A stretch of DNA of 64,000 nt from Macrothele yani (Eukaryota; Arthropoda; Arachnida; Araneae; Macrothelidae). Shown here one piece after another: positions 32,150-43,526 of the stretch (positions within the stretch are counted from its first letter, which is position 1; every line of letters begins with the position of its first letter). The DNA lies in the NCBI GenBank assembly GCA_039090855.1, contig CM077034.1:227814701-227878700 (forward strand), given 5' to 3'. The notes beneath the pieces were generated by a model. It ran no database searches. It was not told where the DNA came from and saw nothing but the letters and a program-made list of their open reading frames with translations. A program made the position numbers and the translations under genes.

Positions 32150-33335
32150 TACCCTTTACTAAAATGTGCTGGTATTTCTCACTAATTGAATTATACCTTT
32201 TACTAACTTGTATTTGAATTTTTCAAGAATGTAATTCCGCCGAAGATGCAAGAATGTAAAACACAACGCAAAATTAAAAAAGACAAAATTTTCAAAATAG
32301 CATGTCAAAAACATAAAATGTCAAAAAGTAATCCAAAATGTGAAACATATAAAAATTCAAAATGCAATCCAAAATGTGAAACAAATAAAAATTCAAAATG
32401 CAATCACAAGTCACAAGCATTACAAAAATGCGAAACGCTATGTAACAAGTACAACACAAAATAAAACAAATGCAAAAAAATGCATACGCTTTGTAAAATG
32501 TACAAAATAAAATAAATGCCATATTCACAAGGATTTCATGACGAGTCAAGTTAAAAATGAGCTTTTACTTAGACTTCAAATAATAATTACTAGCCTCTAC
32601 ACCTTTTTAAGTCTTTAATTAGTGCAACATCATTAACCTGACTTGTCATCAAACATTATCAATATGACCATAGCATACAATCACTTAAAAGACTTGTTAA
32701 TGGATGAATTGAGGAATCACCAAGTTCAGCGGGTGAAAGTTAATGGCTGTTTATAGTTTTGTACTCGAGTAAATGCGCAACACAGTAAACTTGACTTTCT
32801 CTGAAAATTTTATGTACATGAGCACGGTTGATTGAAAACTGATAAAAAGGCTATAGGCCTGTTTATGAATTTTTGTGCCTCAGTCAAAACGCAGTACCAT
32901 AACCTTGGCATGTTATCGAAACCTTATGAATACGTCGGACTAAAAATTCCTAAAAAAAGTTTACGCCTAAGGTCTTGTAACTAAAGTTTTGTGACAGGGT
33001 AAAACTGCAACATTAATAACTTGACATGTTATGTTAACGTTGTGAATATGAGCACGGCGGATTAAAGATTTCAACAAATAGCCTTTGGGATTAATGTGTT
33101 GTAGCTGAGTAAAAATGTAACATTATCTTGATTTTCTATATAAACCAAACTACGTGCTGAAATGGCCCAACTATATATACGTATACTTCAACCATATACC
33201 GAAGCGCTGACAAGGTGAAAACAAAAGTGCAATTTTGTACGGTCCCCTAACATTTTATGGCCAGCCTACATGGAAGTGGACACGTTGATATCAAAAACAT
33301 TCTTTTTGTACGGTCCACAACAAATGGCAATGAAC
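32150..33335. repeat. MULE interior, downstream: A-rich and degenerate subterminal repeats
   Basis: At 32,325-32,400 AAATGTGAAACA(T/A)ATAAAAA and TTCAAAATGCAATCC repeat at about 36 bp. From 32,610 to 33,140 a block of about 110-150 bp recurs four or five times, with GCAACATTAATAACTTGACA, GTTATG, AATATGAGCACGGCGGATTA and GGCCT/GCCTTTGGG as landmarks. The same block appears once at 28,790. No coding frame. Confidence 0.7.
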
Positions 33336-33339
33336 ACGT

Positions 33340-33565
33340 CGCAATCTTTGGGGGGGGGGGGGTTAACGACTACCGTCATCAATTCAGTGGACTATAAGCA
33401 GTCGGACATTCCCAATTTTGGGCCACTGGTTCCTGGGAAGGGGGACAGCCAGTGCCAGAAGTCAAGCACAACGTCCATGATTCACCGGGATTTGAACCAG
33501 GATCCTTCTCGACAAGTGGTCAGAAGCCAGCGCCTAGATCACTCCGCCGCCGTAGCGGCACACGT
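33340..33565 (-). mobile_element. tRNA-derived SINE, older copy
   Basis: Read on the minus strand it matches the copy at 21,320 throughout (GCGCTGGCTTCTGACCACTT in the head, CCAAAATTGGGAATGTCCG in the body) with many changes. A run of 12-13 G at about 33,350 marks the tail side. The flanks share only a short CACGT, so the target duplication has decayed. Confidence 0.8.
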
Positions 33566-33924
33566 TGAAATGTATTTTTCATACGGCCCCAAACGCTCTT
33601 ATGGACATACTAGATTGAACTGGACGCAAATAAATCATTAATATAATTTGTACTAGCAGGGATACCAGTTATTTGTCAGGTACATATTACTATTTGCGGA
33701 ATCACCAAGTTCAGCGGGTGAAAGTTAATGAATGAAAAAGATATTCCTGCAATTTTCCAGTAAACTTATTTTAAATTTTTTGATTTAGTTAATTTAATTT
33801 TGCGAAACAAAAAAGAAAGAAAAAGGAATGGGAATACTTACCTTCTAGGAGACATCTATAGAACTGCCGTACATCTGGTGTGTGCTTCTGTGAATCCCGC
33901 GACACAGAAATGCAATGTACCTAT

Positions 33925-34138
33925 TTTTTTGATTGGAGGTTTAACGACCACCGTGAGCAACTCAATGGGCTATAAGCAGTCGCCCGTCCCTAATTTAGGG
34001 TCACTGGTTCCAGGGAAGGGAGAGAACCAGTGCCGTAAGACAAACACAACATCCATGCCTCACCAGGATTCGAACCCGGACCCCGTTCGGACGAATGTTC
34101 AGAGGCCATCGCTTAGACCACTGCGCCACCGGGGCGGT
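33925..34138 (-). mobile_element. tRNA-derived SINE with 12-bp target duplication
   Basis: Minus-strand head GCCCCGGTGGCGCAGTGG with B box GGGTTCGAATCC. The body and TTTTTTT tail (plus-strand view) match the copy at 21,320. The flanks CAATGTACCTAT at 33,913-33,924 and 34,139-34,150 are identical, so the insertion is young. It sits inside the MULE, hence later than that element. Confidence 0.93.
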
Positions 34139-34149
34139 CAATGTACCTA

Positions 34150-34455
34150 TGTGATGTCGCATGCATACGACTTCACATTGGCATTGATCATCTTTTTCTT
34201 ACCGTTTTGAATTTTGAATATCTGGAACTCTCTGTTTACATTACATTATATTTCTTTCTGATAAGCCGTTCGTTGGTAGTGAAAGCTAAACTATATAGAT
34301 TTGTGTTTTTAATACACCATTAAACGCATATTTTTGCACTTTATTGTTATCTACAGTCCCTAACTTAGACCGTAGGTTGGTTAGTTGGTTGGTTGATGGT
34401 TTATGGTGCAAGGCCCTCAAAGGGCCAAAGAGCGCCTTAGAATGTAAATAGGGTA
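34150..34455. other. Interior end of MULE, with GGTT-rich insertion-like patch
   Basis: CTAACTTAGACCGTAGG near 34,352 belongs to the terminal-repeat unit. It is followed by GGTTGGTTAGTTGGTTGG and the palindrome GGCCCTCAAAGGGCC near 34,412, not seen in the left end; this may be a small insertion. Confidence 0.5.
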
Positions 34456-36312
34456 TTCTTAAGAGTAAAAAACTGAACTTTTTACGAAAATTTTGCATGG
34501 GGCTACCTTGACCCGGGCCCCGACCCCTTCCAAAAAGCGTCTACCGTCTAAGTTAGATAACCATAAGTAGTATACCAAATCTGGTTGTCCAAAATTGAAA
34601 ACTGTAGATTTTACGAAATTTTTATGAGGAGGGGGAGGGGCTCTCACCCCGGGGTTCCAGCCCCTTGCAAAAACCGTCTAGCGTCTAAGTTAGAGTTTCA
34701 TGATACCAAATTTGGTGGTTCTGAATTGAAAACTGTAGTTTTTAAGAAAATGTTGTATGTCTGTGTGTGTGTGCGGGGCGGGGGGCGGGCTCCGACCCCA
34801 GGGCCTTGACCCGTCCCCAAAACCGTCGACCGTCTAAGTTAAAGTACCATGAGATAGTATACCAAATTTGGTGGTTCTAAATTGAAAACTGTAGATTTTA
34901 CGAGGCATTTTTAGGGGGGGGGGCTCTTACCCCCGGGCTCCAACCCCTTCCCAAAACCGCCTAGCGTCTAAGTTAGAGTACCATGAGATAGTATACCAAA
35001 TTTGGTGGTTCTAAATTGAAAACTGTAGATTTTGCAAATTTTTATATGAGAGGGGCCCTTACCCCCGGGCTGCAACCCCTTCAAAAAATCGTCGAGCGTC
35101 TAAGTTAGAGTACCATGCGAAAGTATACCAGATTTGGTGGTTCTGAATTGAAAACTGCAGTTTTTAAGAAAATTTTGTATGTGGGGGCTCTGACCCCTGG
35201 GCCTTGATCCGTTCCAAAAACGGTCTACTGTCTAAGTTAGAGTACCATGAGATAGTATACCAAAGTTGGTGGTTCTAAATTGAAAACTGTAGATTTTACA
35301 AAAAAAAATTTGTTCGGTGGGTGTCTGACCCCCGGGCTCCAACCCCTTCCAAAAACCGTCTAGCGTCTAAGTTAGAGTACCATGAGATAGCATACCAGAT
35401 TAGGTGGTTCTGAATTGAAAACTGTAGTTTTTAAGAAAATTTTGTATGTGGGGGCTCTGACCCCCGGGCCTTGACCCGTTCCAAGAACGGTCTGCCGTCT
35501 AAGTTAGAGTACCATAAGATAGTATAACAAATTTGGTGGTTCTAAGATGGAAACTGTAGATTTTACACAATTTTTTATGAGGGGGGAGCGACCCCGCGGG
35601 CTCCAACCCCTTTCAAAAACCGTCTAGCGTCTAAGTTAGAGTACCATGAGATAGTATACCAGATTAGGTGGTTCTGAATTGAAAACTGTAGTTTTTAAGA
35701 AAATTTTATATGTGGGGGCTCTGACCCCCGGGCCTTGACCCGTTCCAAAAACGGTCTGCCGACTAAGTTAGAGTACCATAAGATAGTATACCAAATTTGG
35801 TGGTTCTAAGATGAAAACTGTAGATTTTACGAAATTTTTTATGAGAAGGGGGGGGGCTCCGACCCCGCGGGCTCCAATCCCTTCCAAAAACCGTCTAGCG
35901 TCTAAGTTAGAGTTTCATGATACCAAATTTGATGGTTCTGAAATGAAAACTAGATTTTACGAAAATTTTGTATGTACGGGGGGGGGGGGCTCTGACTCCC
36001 CGGGCCTTGACCCGTTCCAAAAACCGACAACCGTCTAAGTTAGAGTAATATGAGATAGGATACCTGATTTGGTGGTTCTGAATTGAAAACTGTAGATCTT
36101 ACGAATATTTTGTGTGTGGGGGCTCTGACCAACCGGGCCCCTGACCCGTTCCAAAAACCGTTTACCGTCTAATATTTTTAGTGCCAAAGAAAAACGTAAT
36201 ATTCCTATCCTGTCTGCGTGTCCAAACTTTATAAATTTGATCAGGGAGCAAGATGTTCGAAATCGTACGTTTTCCTGCATTGGTTTTGTATGTAACCAAA
36301 ATCTGTAAACGC
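34455..36312. repeat. Right terminal inverted repeat of the MULE
   Basis: Inverted counterpart of 27,145-28,790. GTCTAAGTTAGAGTACCAT recurs near 34,547, 34,688, 34,845, 34,970, 35,100, 35,233, 35,369, 35,500, 35,633, 35,766, 35,906 and 36,035, so about 12 units against 10 on the left. The 78-bp block is present once (about 36,235-36,312) against twice on the left. Unit order near the outer edge mirrors the left end closely. Confidence 0.9.
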
Positions 36313-37031
36313 GACGAATTGACGTAGGCGACGAATTGACGCACGCGACGAATTGACGTAGAACCTAATTGTTTCATTTTTCTTAAATAAAATGTTTGCG
36401 AATCACCGGAAATGAATATGTTTAGAAGAGAAAGTGATTAGTTTCCTAAACGAAAACGTTCATTCACTGCAATGAAAGTCAAAATATGGAGGCTGCATTC
36501 CGGAAATTTTAACCACTTTCTAAGTAAATTTCAAAAATAATTTCAATCCGAGTTTTTAGAAATGGTCGCCATTTCGAGGTCGAAATGTGAAACGGAAAAT
36601 AAAAAAGTAACAATGCCATGTGTAAAAGAAAGTCGACTACATTTCGGTAGGGAAAAGAAACATTAATTTCTGGTATAATTCAATACAAACCTTTATTTTG
36701 TATCTAAATTTTATGTCCAAAGAGCTGTCTGTGAGAATAGTTCTGACGCTAGTTTTTAAAACTGCGCAAATTAGAATAGAAAGTAGAAGTTTTTTTCTGC
36801 CGATTTGAATTCCTTATTTGTTGTTTCACAAACGCTGAATTAACTCTAGTTTATTACTTAAGAAAGCATTCTGAACCGGACATTTTCCATTTCTTTAGTA
36901 ATTGCGTGACGAATTGAAAACTTTTATAAACTTTAAGTTTTCTCTTTGCCTTGAGTTACGTATAAACTATGTGTTTGGCTTCGGCCACTTCGGCTCGGTG
37001 CTGCTCCGTGCCCATTGCGCGGCCACGGCAG

Positions 37032-37120
37032 TGACGTCAAACGAAAGAGCCAATCAGAGCACAAATCGCTAATGCCCCCCGCCCCAAGAGATATCTAAGA
37101 ACCCTGTGCTTTATACTTAC
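37032..37120 (+). promoter_or_regulatory. Promoter-like block: CRE, CCAAT, TATA-like
   Basis: A palindromic TGACGTCA (37,032-37,039), CCAAT (37,050-37,054) and TTATACTT (about 37,111) occur in order, 220-140 bp upstream of the ATG at 37,256, in a locally GC-rich island. TGACGTCA and CCAAT are kept at identical spacing in the second copy (40,818 and 40,836). The third copy has lost the CRE (AGTGCCTTCA). Motif identity is seen; promoter activity is inferred. Confidence 0.5.
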
Positions 37121-37255
37121 TTTATGGTTTCAGTGTGGTTCATAAACAGTCGGAGTTGAGATTTCGAACTGACTATAGTTGATAGAAAGACGTTTCATTG
37201 AACCTAGAAAGGCAGAGATAAACTTTGTTGCGGCAACACTTCTGCTGACGCGGAG

Positions 37256-38257
37256 ATGGAACCGTTAGGAGGAAAAAAAGGTGAGAGAGGATCTGTCAAT
37301 TCCTTAATTTTTTTTTTTATTTTGCTTTTGTATGTTTTTTTGTTTTGTTTGCCGGGGTGAAAAACGGCTGGCAGGGACACAGCTTGTGCTAAATTCGAGG
37401 AAGCTAGAAAATTTTTCTTTTCTTCGGTAAACTAATTTTATCCTAATATAGCAGTATAAAATAATATTAATAAGCACAATAAGAGTGCTTCAAGAATTAT
37501 AAGGTAACGTGGCAAAGTTATGCATTTGTATTCATCAGCTTTTTACTTATCTGAAACTATGTATATTTCGGGAATAGCTCCTCTTTTCATGCCATTAGTG
37601 CAGCAAAACTGAAGTTACCTTCGGAATGTCTTCTTTTTTTTTTCTTAAGAAAGAAATGGCGCTGAAACTGTTTAACCGATCAAGACGAAATTTGATATTT
37701 CCAACCTTTGTTTAAAAAATACGATTGCCCATTTGTTGGAAATTCGACAAAAGTATCTTTACATAACTCGAAATCATTGTTTGTTTTTTCTATGCTAGGT
37801 GATTAAAAAATGAAAACGTTCGGAGAAGTGCTTTTGAGAACAATTCCTTTCACACCATGACCGTATACTCGTATTTATACCCATTGCATATTTTGGCTTC
37901 CCATTTCGTAGGGTGACGCAATTTGAAGTGTTTCATTTGATTTTCAATATTCATGTTCCGTTTTTAGGAACTTTTACGTTTTAGCGTCGATATTTATTTG
38001 TGCCTAAACTTTCGCGACGGACTTTAATAAGTGCAAAGCATTTGAAATATGAGTAATCGTAATGAGTACGTGAAAATGTCCGAGCATACAGTGCACAATT
38101 ACAACAGTTTATCGTGGAAGTCAGAATGATAGATTGTCGTTAAAACTGTTTTGGTTTTTCTTAAATAAACTTCTCTAAAAACACTTCATTGTGTGCAGAT
38201 TTCCTTATTGATGACTCGAAGGACATGATCTGGATTCAGTTGCTTTTCAAGCTTTAA
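37256..38257 (+). CDS. Possible two-exon micro-gene in block Q
   Basis: Exon 1 (37,256-37,280) reads MEPLGGKK plus one base and is followed by GTGAGA. Exon 2 (38,199-38,257) follows a TGTGTGCAG acceptor. Joining them keeps the frame: the split codon becomes Asp, followed by FLIDDSKDMIW and IQLLFKL and a TAA, for 27 residues in all. The promoter-like block lies upstream. The paralogous copy (41,041-43,526) keeps the start, the donor and the frame of exon 2. I do not recognise the peptide. It may be the truncated 5' end of a larger gene, a leader peptide, or chance. Confidence 0.35.
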
Positions 38258-38280
38258 TAATGAAGGAAAAAATAGTATTA

Positions 38281-40090
38281 ATATTTAATTAGTTACATAG
38301 TGAGAAAAAAAACCCATTAATATTTAATTAGTTACATACATATATACATATCATTAAGCTGTTCCCTGAGATTCAGATGTTAGCTCCACAAAGCAATACA
38401 AAGGAATACTGACACTTTCATGCAGAGCCATTCTAGAGAACTCATAATTCCTGTGTAGACCTCATAAAGCAGCTATTTCTTTCAATGAAGAATTTACTTT
38501 TTTACTAGTAATTTCACTATGTCATTTGTTCTCTTATTAATTAGTGTTTAGTGTAATTCGGTAGGTGGTATAAAAACTCGGCGATCGTTCTGCAGCGGAG
38601 TTACTTTTATCAAACAATGTCACGTATTGTCGGATTTTTTTTCACTTGGAACTTGATGATAATGGAATCCCCTATTTTTTGGGAGGGAGGGGGGGGGGGG
38701 TTCAAGAATTTTCAGTGCGTCCTGTCGAACGAGGTGAATTTCGATGCTCAGAGACAACAGGCGAAAACTTCCACAGGCTTGTGTTGCGTGAGGGGTTAAA
38801 ATGTTAAGACCCATTACCATGGTAGCCCCACCGTCTGGTTCACCCCCACCCACTCCATTCTTGTCTCCCCCATTATCTCACATCGCTTGCTGGGGACATA
38901 ATCCCTGGGTAGTGGGATCTCAGTGTTCCCTTAAGAAGGACCACTTAAGAGACAAAGAAGCCCCCTTTAAGATGAAGCAATGTTTATTAGCCCCGTTCCG
39001 CCGTATGATAAGATTTCTACCAAACCCTTGCTACAAATCACATGAGTTTAGACCTGGGATATGCTTGCTGCATCCCTAAAATAAGGCGATTCCATTATCG
39101 TCAAGTGCCACGAAAAAAAAAAAATCCGACCGTATGCTATCGTCGCGATAAATGTGAGTAATCGTTAAGAAGAAAAGATAACTAATAATAATATGTAGTA
39201 AAAGGAACAGTAACTTAGGCATCCGAGCAAAATAGCAAATGGTTTTCATAATTGTTCGTAATTCGAATCGTTGATTCTAGTCCTTTCGTGTGGGGCTGGT
39301 TTGAGTTTGATTTTTAAGCGTTACGCAGTTAAGGTGGATCCACCTAAAATCTTTGCCTTGTATTTCCAATAGGCAAACTTCTGTAGCCATTTTCTACACA
39401 ATTAATATGTTCACAAAAATGAACACTTGAGCAATAATAAAAATAACTGTATTATAGCTTAGTATACTTAAAAGTTTCTAAAACTTATCCATAATAATAT
39501 TAAAAATCAATAACCTTTCCTTAGATGGCGTTGAGACAAGGAAATAGATAGCGCGACCTGTACATTGATGACGTCGGTAGACAAACAAATGCTGGATTAC
39601 TTAAATATAGTGAAAATGTAGAAAACATTGAGGTATACCAGGCTATAAAATAAACTTACGTTTATCGATGTTGAAATTTTCATCCTCGGAAATGCGTCAT
39701 TTGTGAAGAAAATGGCTACAGGACTTTTCCCTTTGGAAAACGAGGCACGTATTTTAGGTGGATTCACTTTAAGTTGTAAAAATATCATTGTTATTGTTAA
39801 TTTTTATCACAATTTTGAGGTGGTCTCCATATTTGCCAGAGTAGAAAATGTTTTTCTTTTTTCATAGAGTACGAAATTGCGCGGTTTCCCTTTAAAGCAA
39901 TTAGGTCATATTTTTATTGTGGCGAGAATAATTTTTATTGTGATAGGATAAAGATAACTATTGTGGTAACAAAAGGTAAACGCAATAAGATAACAATAGA
40001 GGTAACAAAAAGAAATACTTCAATTGCTGTGTGTTTGTTTGCTATAAAACTACACGACCCCACCATTCTGAGCTATTATTTCGTAAGAAC
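38281..40090. repeat. Segmental duplication, block P' (copy 2)
   Basis: Collinear with 24,795-26,820 and joined directly to Q' at AAGAACGGTGCCTAATTG, which shows the pre-insertion state of the MULE site. It lacks the tRNA-like insert of copy 1. No convincing gene. A 10-G run lies at about 38,690. Confidence 0.9.
39329..39772. mobile_element. TTAA-flanked foldback MITE, copy 2
   Basis: Same element and same position within block P as copy 1, so it was carried along by the segmental duplication. TTAA is at 39,329 and 39,769. The ends are GGTGGATCCACCTAAAATCT and ATTTTAGGTGGATTCAC. Confidence 0.8.
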
Positions 40091-43000
40091 GGTGCCTAAT
40101 TGTTTAATTTTTCTTAAAATGTTTGCAAATCTCCGGAAATGAATATGTTTAGAAATGAAACTGTTTAGTTTTCTAAACAAAAACGTTCATTCACTGCAAT
40201 GTAAGTCAAAATATAGAGGCTGCATCCCAGAAATTTTAACCGCTTTCTAAGTAAATTTCAAAAATAATTTCTATCCGAGATTTGAGAAATGGTCGCCATT
40301 TGGAGGTTGAAATGTAAAATGGAGAATAAAAAAGTAACAATGCCGTGTGTAAAAGAAAGTCGACTACATTTCGGTAGGAAAAAGAAACATTAATTTCTGG
40401 TATAATTCAATACAAAACTTTATTTTGTATCTAAATTTTATGTCCAATGAGCTGCCTGTGAGAATAGTTCTGACACCAGTTTTTAAAACTGCGCAAATTA
40501 GAATAGAAAGGGGAAGTTTTTCTGCCTATTTAAATTCTTTATTTGTTGTGGTAAAAATCGCAGATACCCACCGTGTTGTTTCAGAAACGCTGAACTAACT
40601 CTATTTTATTACTTAAGAAATCATTCTGAACTGGACATTTTCCTTTTCTTTAGTATTTGCGTGATGAATTGAAAAATTTTAAATGCAGAAAAATTTTAGC
40701 TTTTGCTCTTATAAACTTTAAGTTTTCTCTTTGCCTTGAGTTACGTATGAACTGTGTGTTTGGCTTCTGCCACTTCGGCTCCGTGCTGCTTGCTGCCCCT
40801 TGCGCGTTCCCCGGCAGTGACGTCAAACGAAAGAGCCAATCAGACCAGAGATAGCTAATGGCCCCTCCCCCTAAGAGATATCTAAGAACCCTGCGTTTCA
40901 GACTTACTTTATGATTTCAGTGTGGTTCATAAAGAGTCGGAGTTGAGATTTCGAACTGACTGGTTGGGAGAAAGACGTTTCATTGAACCTAGAAAGGCAG
41001 AGATAAACTTTTTTGCTGCAACATTTCTGGTGAAGCGGAGATGGAACCGTTAGCAGGAAAAAAAGGTGAGATAGGATCTGTCAATTCCTTTAATTTTTTT
41101 TTTTTTTTTTTGCTTTTCGTTTGTTTTTCTTGTTCGCCTGTGTGAAAAACGGCTGGCAGGGACACAGCTTGTGGTAAATTCGATGAGGGTAGAAATTTTT
41201 TCTTTTCTTCGGTAACCTAATTTTATCCTAATATAGTAATATAAAAGAATATTAATAAGCACAATAACAGCGCTTCAAGAATTATAAGGTAACGTGGCAA
41301 AGTTATGCATTTGTAATCATCAGCTTTTTACGTATTTGAAACTTTGTATATCTGGGGAATACCTCCTCTTTTGGTGCCATTAAGTGCAACAAAACTGAAG
41401 TTACCTTCGGGATGTCTTCTTTTCTTTTTTTTTTGTGTTTCTGAAGAAAGAAATGGCGCTGAAACTGTTTAACCGATCAAGACGAAATTTGATACTTCCG
41501 AATTTAGTTTAAAAAAAAAAAACGATTGCCCATTTGTTTGAAATTGGACAAAAGTATCTTTACATAATGCGAAATCATTGTTCGTTTTTTCTAGGCTAGG
41601 TGATTAAAAAAATGAAAACGTTCGGACGAAGTCCTTTTGAGAACAACTCCGTTCACGCCATGACCGCATATTCGTATTTATACCCATTGCATGTTTTGGA
41701 TTCCCATTTCGAAGGGTGACGCAGTTTGAAGTGTTTCATTGGTTTTTCAATATTCATATTCCTTTTCTAGGAACTTGTACGTTTTAGCGTCGATATTTAT
41801 TTGTGCCTAAACTTATGCGACGGACTTTAATAAGTGCAAAGCATTTGAAATATGAGTAATCTTAATGAGTACGCGAAAGTGTCGGAGCATACAGTGCACA
41901 ATTACAACAGTTTATCGTGAAAGTCAGATTGTGCCTTAAAACTGTATTGGGTTTTCTTAAATAAACTTCTCTAAAAACACTTCATTGTGTTTTTTCTGAA
42001 ATTTCGTAAAAACGGTGCCTAATTGTTTAATTATTCTTAAAATGTTCGCGAATCTCCGGAAACGAATTTGTTTAGAAGAGAAACTGTTTAGTGTTCTAAA
42101 CAAAAGCTTTCATTCACAGCAGTAAAAGTCAAAATGTAGAGGCTCTATCCCAGAAATTTTAACCACTTTCTAAGATAATTTCTGTCCGAATTTTTAGAAA
42201 TGCTCGCCATTTCGAGGGCGAAATGTAAAATAGAGATTAAAAAAGTAACAATACCATGTGTAAACATTAATGTTTGGTTTAATTTACTACAAACCTTTAT
42301 TTTGTATTTAAATTTCATGTCCAATGAGCTGACTGTGAGAATAGTTCTTAAAACTGCGCAAATTAGAATAGATGGCGGAAGTTTTTTCTTCCGATTTAAA
42401 TTCCTTATTTGTTGTGGTAAAAATAGCAGGTCCTCACGTGTTGCTTCACAAACGTTGAACTAACTCTATTTTGTTACTTAAGAAATCATTCTGAACTGGA
42501 CATTTTCCTTTCCTTTAGTAATTGCATGACGAATTGAAAATTTTTAAATGCAGAAATATTTCAGACTTTTGTTCGTACAAACTTTTTTCTTTGCCTTGAG
42601 TACCTATGAACTCTGTGATTGGCTTCGGCCCCATGCCCTGGCGTGTGGCTCGGCAGTGCCTTCAAACGAAAGAGCCAGTCAGAGCATAGGTCGCTAAGAG
42701 ACCCACCCTAAGATATATCTAAGAATCTTGGGTTTCAGACGTTTTTTATTGTTTCAGCCACCTGTGTTCCGAGTTGACTTTGGTGAGTTCTTACGTTTTC
42801 AGTTCTTTGTACCTGCTCTGGGTTTTTTCGGCTTGGACGATGCAGGCAGCAGCACCTTGGCGGAAAATGACCTAATCGGATTATAATGGGATTAAAATTG
42901 TTTCCGGCTCAGGGTGACCTTGTGGTCCACTAAGTTAGTTTTCTGTGGACGTTTTTATTCCCCTATTGCTTTATTTTTCTTTTTTCAAAATTTCTCAAGG

Positions 43001-43520
43001 TAATTCAAAATTGTTTATTTTCAAAAGACGTTCTGGTGTACTCTCTGGGGCTGTTAGTGGTTCCCTGACACAGTCCGTTGGATATCTTCCCTCTTTGTTG
43101 GGTTATTATCGGGTTTGGTTTGTTATATTGTGAAATTTCATTTCATTTTGAAACTTGTGGGTCTTCTTTGGTTGCCAAATTCGAATGTTAAATTTTGTGT
43201 TTGTTATACTTTTGAAGCTGCACGCGTGGCTCTTGCTGTCTTGCCTGCTTGATATCCACTTTTTTTATTCCTTTTTTTATTTCTTTCAATGGCGTTTTCT
43301 GGTCTTACTTTCCGATGCATGATTTCGTGTGGGTTTGTTTTTCTGGTTTTATGTTTCTCTGTTTGCTGTCCGGACGCGGGTTATTTTTTCTCGCCCATTT
43401 GGTTTTCTAAAAACACTTCAGTGTTTTCAGACATCAGATTTTCTTATTGATGGCTTGAAGGACATGTTCTGGAATCAGTTGCTTTTAAAGCTTTCTTCTC
43501 AGTCAGGTCGATATACAGTG
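40091..43520 (+). repeat. Segmental duplication, blocks Q' and Q'' in tandem
   Basis: Q' (40,091-41,990) matches block Q closely but breaks off at CACTTCATTGTG, before exon 2. About 20 bases of the end of P (ATTTCGTAAAAACGGTG) lead into Q'' (42,012-43,520). Q'' is more divergent, lacks exon 1 and the CRE, but keeps exon 2. The pair looks like an unequal crossover product. Confidence 0.85.
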
Positions 43521-43526
43521 CTTTAA
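41041..43526 (+). CDS. Possible second copy of the micro-gene (exon 1 in Q', exon 2 in Q'')
   Basis: Exon 1 (41,041-41,065) reads MEPLAGKK plus one base, then GTGAGA. The matching exon 2 is only in Q'': after TTTTCAGACATCAG it starts at 43,438 and reads FLIDGLKDMFWNQLLLKL then SSQSGRYTVL and TAA at 43,524. Phase is the same as in copy 1. The intron would be 2.4 kb. Compared with copy 1, FLID, KDM, W, QLL and KL are kept while the C-terminus is longer. The stop overlaps the TTAA of the MITE at 43,523, so the element created this end. Function unknown. Confidence 0.3.

Larger units (their letters stand above)
26821..36360. mobile_element. 9.5-kb Mutator-like element with composite long inverted ends
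   Basis: The insertion splits a P-Q junction that is intact at 40,081-40,100 and 42,004-42,030 (AAGAACGGTGCCTAATTG). On the left the flank stops after AAGAACGGTG and on the right it resumes GAACCTAATTG, leaving what may be a damaged 8-bp duplication (GAACGGTG). Each end is an inverted copy of the other over about 2 kb: an outer short satellite, a 78-bp block and 10-13 units of about 132 bp. Inside is a MULE transposase pseudogene (30,750-32,145). Two SINEs landed in it later. Confidence 0.85.
36361..38270 (+). repeat. Segmental duplication, block Q (copy 1)
   Basis: Collinear with 40,091-41,990 and, more divergently, 42,012-43,520. Shared stretches include GAAATGAATATGTTTAGAA, GAGCCAATCAGA, GAGATTTCGAACTGACT, GAACCTAGAAAGGCAGAG, CGCTGAAACTGTTTAACCGA and CCTAAACTTTCGCGACGG. 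It contains the promoter-like block and possible micro-gene described separately. Confidence 0.9.
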
